DNA of 7,238 bases, from assembly GCA_019348475.1 (NCBI GenBank), contig JAHWJJ010000234.1, positions 1 through 7,238 on the forward strand, written 5' to 3'. The DNA comes from Gemmatimonadota bacterium. GTDB lineage: Bacteria > Gemmatimonadota > Gemmatimonadetes > Longimicrobiales > Longimicrobiaceae. The notes under the pieces were generated by a model, which saw only the letters and a program-made list of their open reading frames with translations, searched no databases and had not been told where the DNA came from. This document shows positions 7,014-7,238 of this stretch, in pieces (positions within the stretch are counted from its first letter, which is position 1; each line of letters begins with the position of its first letter). The position numbers and the translations under genes are program-made.

Positions 7014-7020
7014 GATCGCT
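6991..7020. promoter_or_regulatory. Three alternating half-sites ATCGCT/AGCGAT with 12-bp spacing, overlapping the promoter
   Basis: ATCGCT (6991-6996), its exact reverse complement AGCGAT (7003-7008), and ATCGCT again (7015-7020) are separated by six bases each. They make two overlapping perfect inverted repeats. The first half-site directly follows the -35 box, the second ends on the first base of the -10 box, and the third ends near the expected start of transcription. A protein bound here would block RNA polymerase, so a repressor operator is the natural reading; the regulator is unknown. Confidence 0.5.
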
Positions 7021-7058
7021 CGACACGGCGGAGAGTTTCGCTGTTTGAGCCGATAGTC

Positions 7059-7159
7059 TTGAAGCCGGGGACTGATCCTGCAGCGGACGTGGAGTCTTGA
7101 CTGACACCGCGGAAAACTGTGGGGATGTCACCCACCGATACTCACGTATCTGGCTTCAA
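7059..7159 (+). ncRNA. Possible structured leader RNA upstream of the initiator tRNA
   Basis: TTGAAGCC (7059-7066) can pair with GGCTTCAA (7152-7159), an 8-bp closing stem that a G-U pair (7067/7151) can extend. Inside it lie GTGGG/CCCAC (7119-7123/7131-7135), GATAC/GTATC with a four-base loop (7137-7141/7146-7150), and a weaker stem GCGG/CCGC (7083-7086/7107-7110). The GATAC hairpin sits next to the closing stem and could stack on it. It could be a multibranched leader or a small RNA released when the tRNA is processed. Hairpins are frequent in GC-rich DNA, so this is tentative; I match it to no known RNA family. Confidence 0.2.
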
Positions 7160-7184
7160 ACACCGCTCTCTGTTGTGTCTTGGC

Positions 7185-7238
<54 letters not shown>

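Larger units (their letters stand above)
6875..7184. other. Intergenic region between the small ORF and the tRNA, with promoter, operator-like repeats and structured leader
   Basis: This 310-bp stretch holds no supported protein gene. From about 6985 rightward it contains a plus-strand promoter, three overlapping half-sites, and a stretch of potential RNA stems before the tRNA. To the left, 6875-6984 shows only the 10-bp palindrome GATCATGATC (6907-6916). I could not identify a minus-strand promoter for the small ORF and cphA. Confidence 0.55.

Noticed and set aside
7097..7102. TTGACT as a second -35 box closer to the tRNA.
   Set aside because: Sixteen to nineteen bases downstream there is only G-rich sequence (such as TGGGGA), which is not a usable -10 box.
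6875..7135. Extension of the small ORF upstream to ATG at 7133-7135 (141 residues in total).
   Set aside because: Third-position GC drops above 6874, and the extension would cover the opposite-strand promoter and half-sites.

Overview
The window is GC-rich bacterial chromosome. Third codon positions are roughly 90% G/C in the best-supported genes. It contains a lipoprotein with Ig-like and lamin-tail domains, a cyanophycin synthetase and an initiator tRNA. The lipoprotein signal peptide style, very high GC and weak or absent Shine-Dalgarno sequences suggest a Gemmatimonadota (Longimicrobium-like) organism. That placement is inference only; no marker in the window proves it.

Layout. Positions 4-2523 (minus strand) encode an 839-residue exported lipoprotein: two lamin-tail-domain plus Ig-like (Big_2) units in tandem, then a ComEC-type metallo-beta-lactamase domain. 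A 499-bp intergenic stretch (2524-3022) has no complete gene. It holds a perfect 8-bp inverted repeat, a 9-bp direct repeat with an 11-bp period, and an open frame without a start codon that may be a gene remnant. Positions 3023-3889 (plus strand) encode a 288-residue secreted protein of unknown function, with clearly lower third-position GC than its neighbours. It converges on a complete cyanophycin synthetase gene (3984-6605, minus strand). Upstream of that gene, on the same strand, lies a probable 54-residue Arg/Pro-rich small ORF (6710-6874), followed at once by a nested hairpin that would sit in the cphA leader.

The right end (6875-7238) carries a near-consensus sigma70-type promoter (6985-7013, plus strand). 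Three 6-bp half-sites of alternating orientation, spaced exactly 12 bp apart, overlap it. A roughly 165-nt leader with several possible stems follows, and then an initiator tRNA-fMet(CAT) cut by the window end in its T-arm.

The genes do not form one obvious pathway. The cyanophycin synthetase makes an Asp/Arg storage polymer, but no cyanophycinase or isoaspartyl dipeptidase gene is present here. The lipoprotein and the secreted protein look like unrelated cell-envelope functions. I see no clear mobile element, CRISPR array or defence system. The most novel-looking signals are the triple half-site promoter and structured leader before the tRNA, the Arg-rich small ORF plus hairpin before cphA, and the duplicated architecture of the surface metallo-hydrolase.
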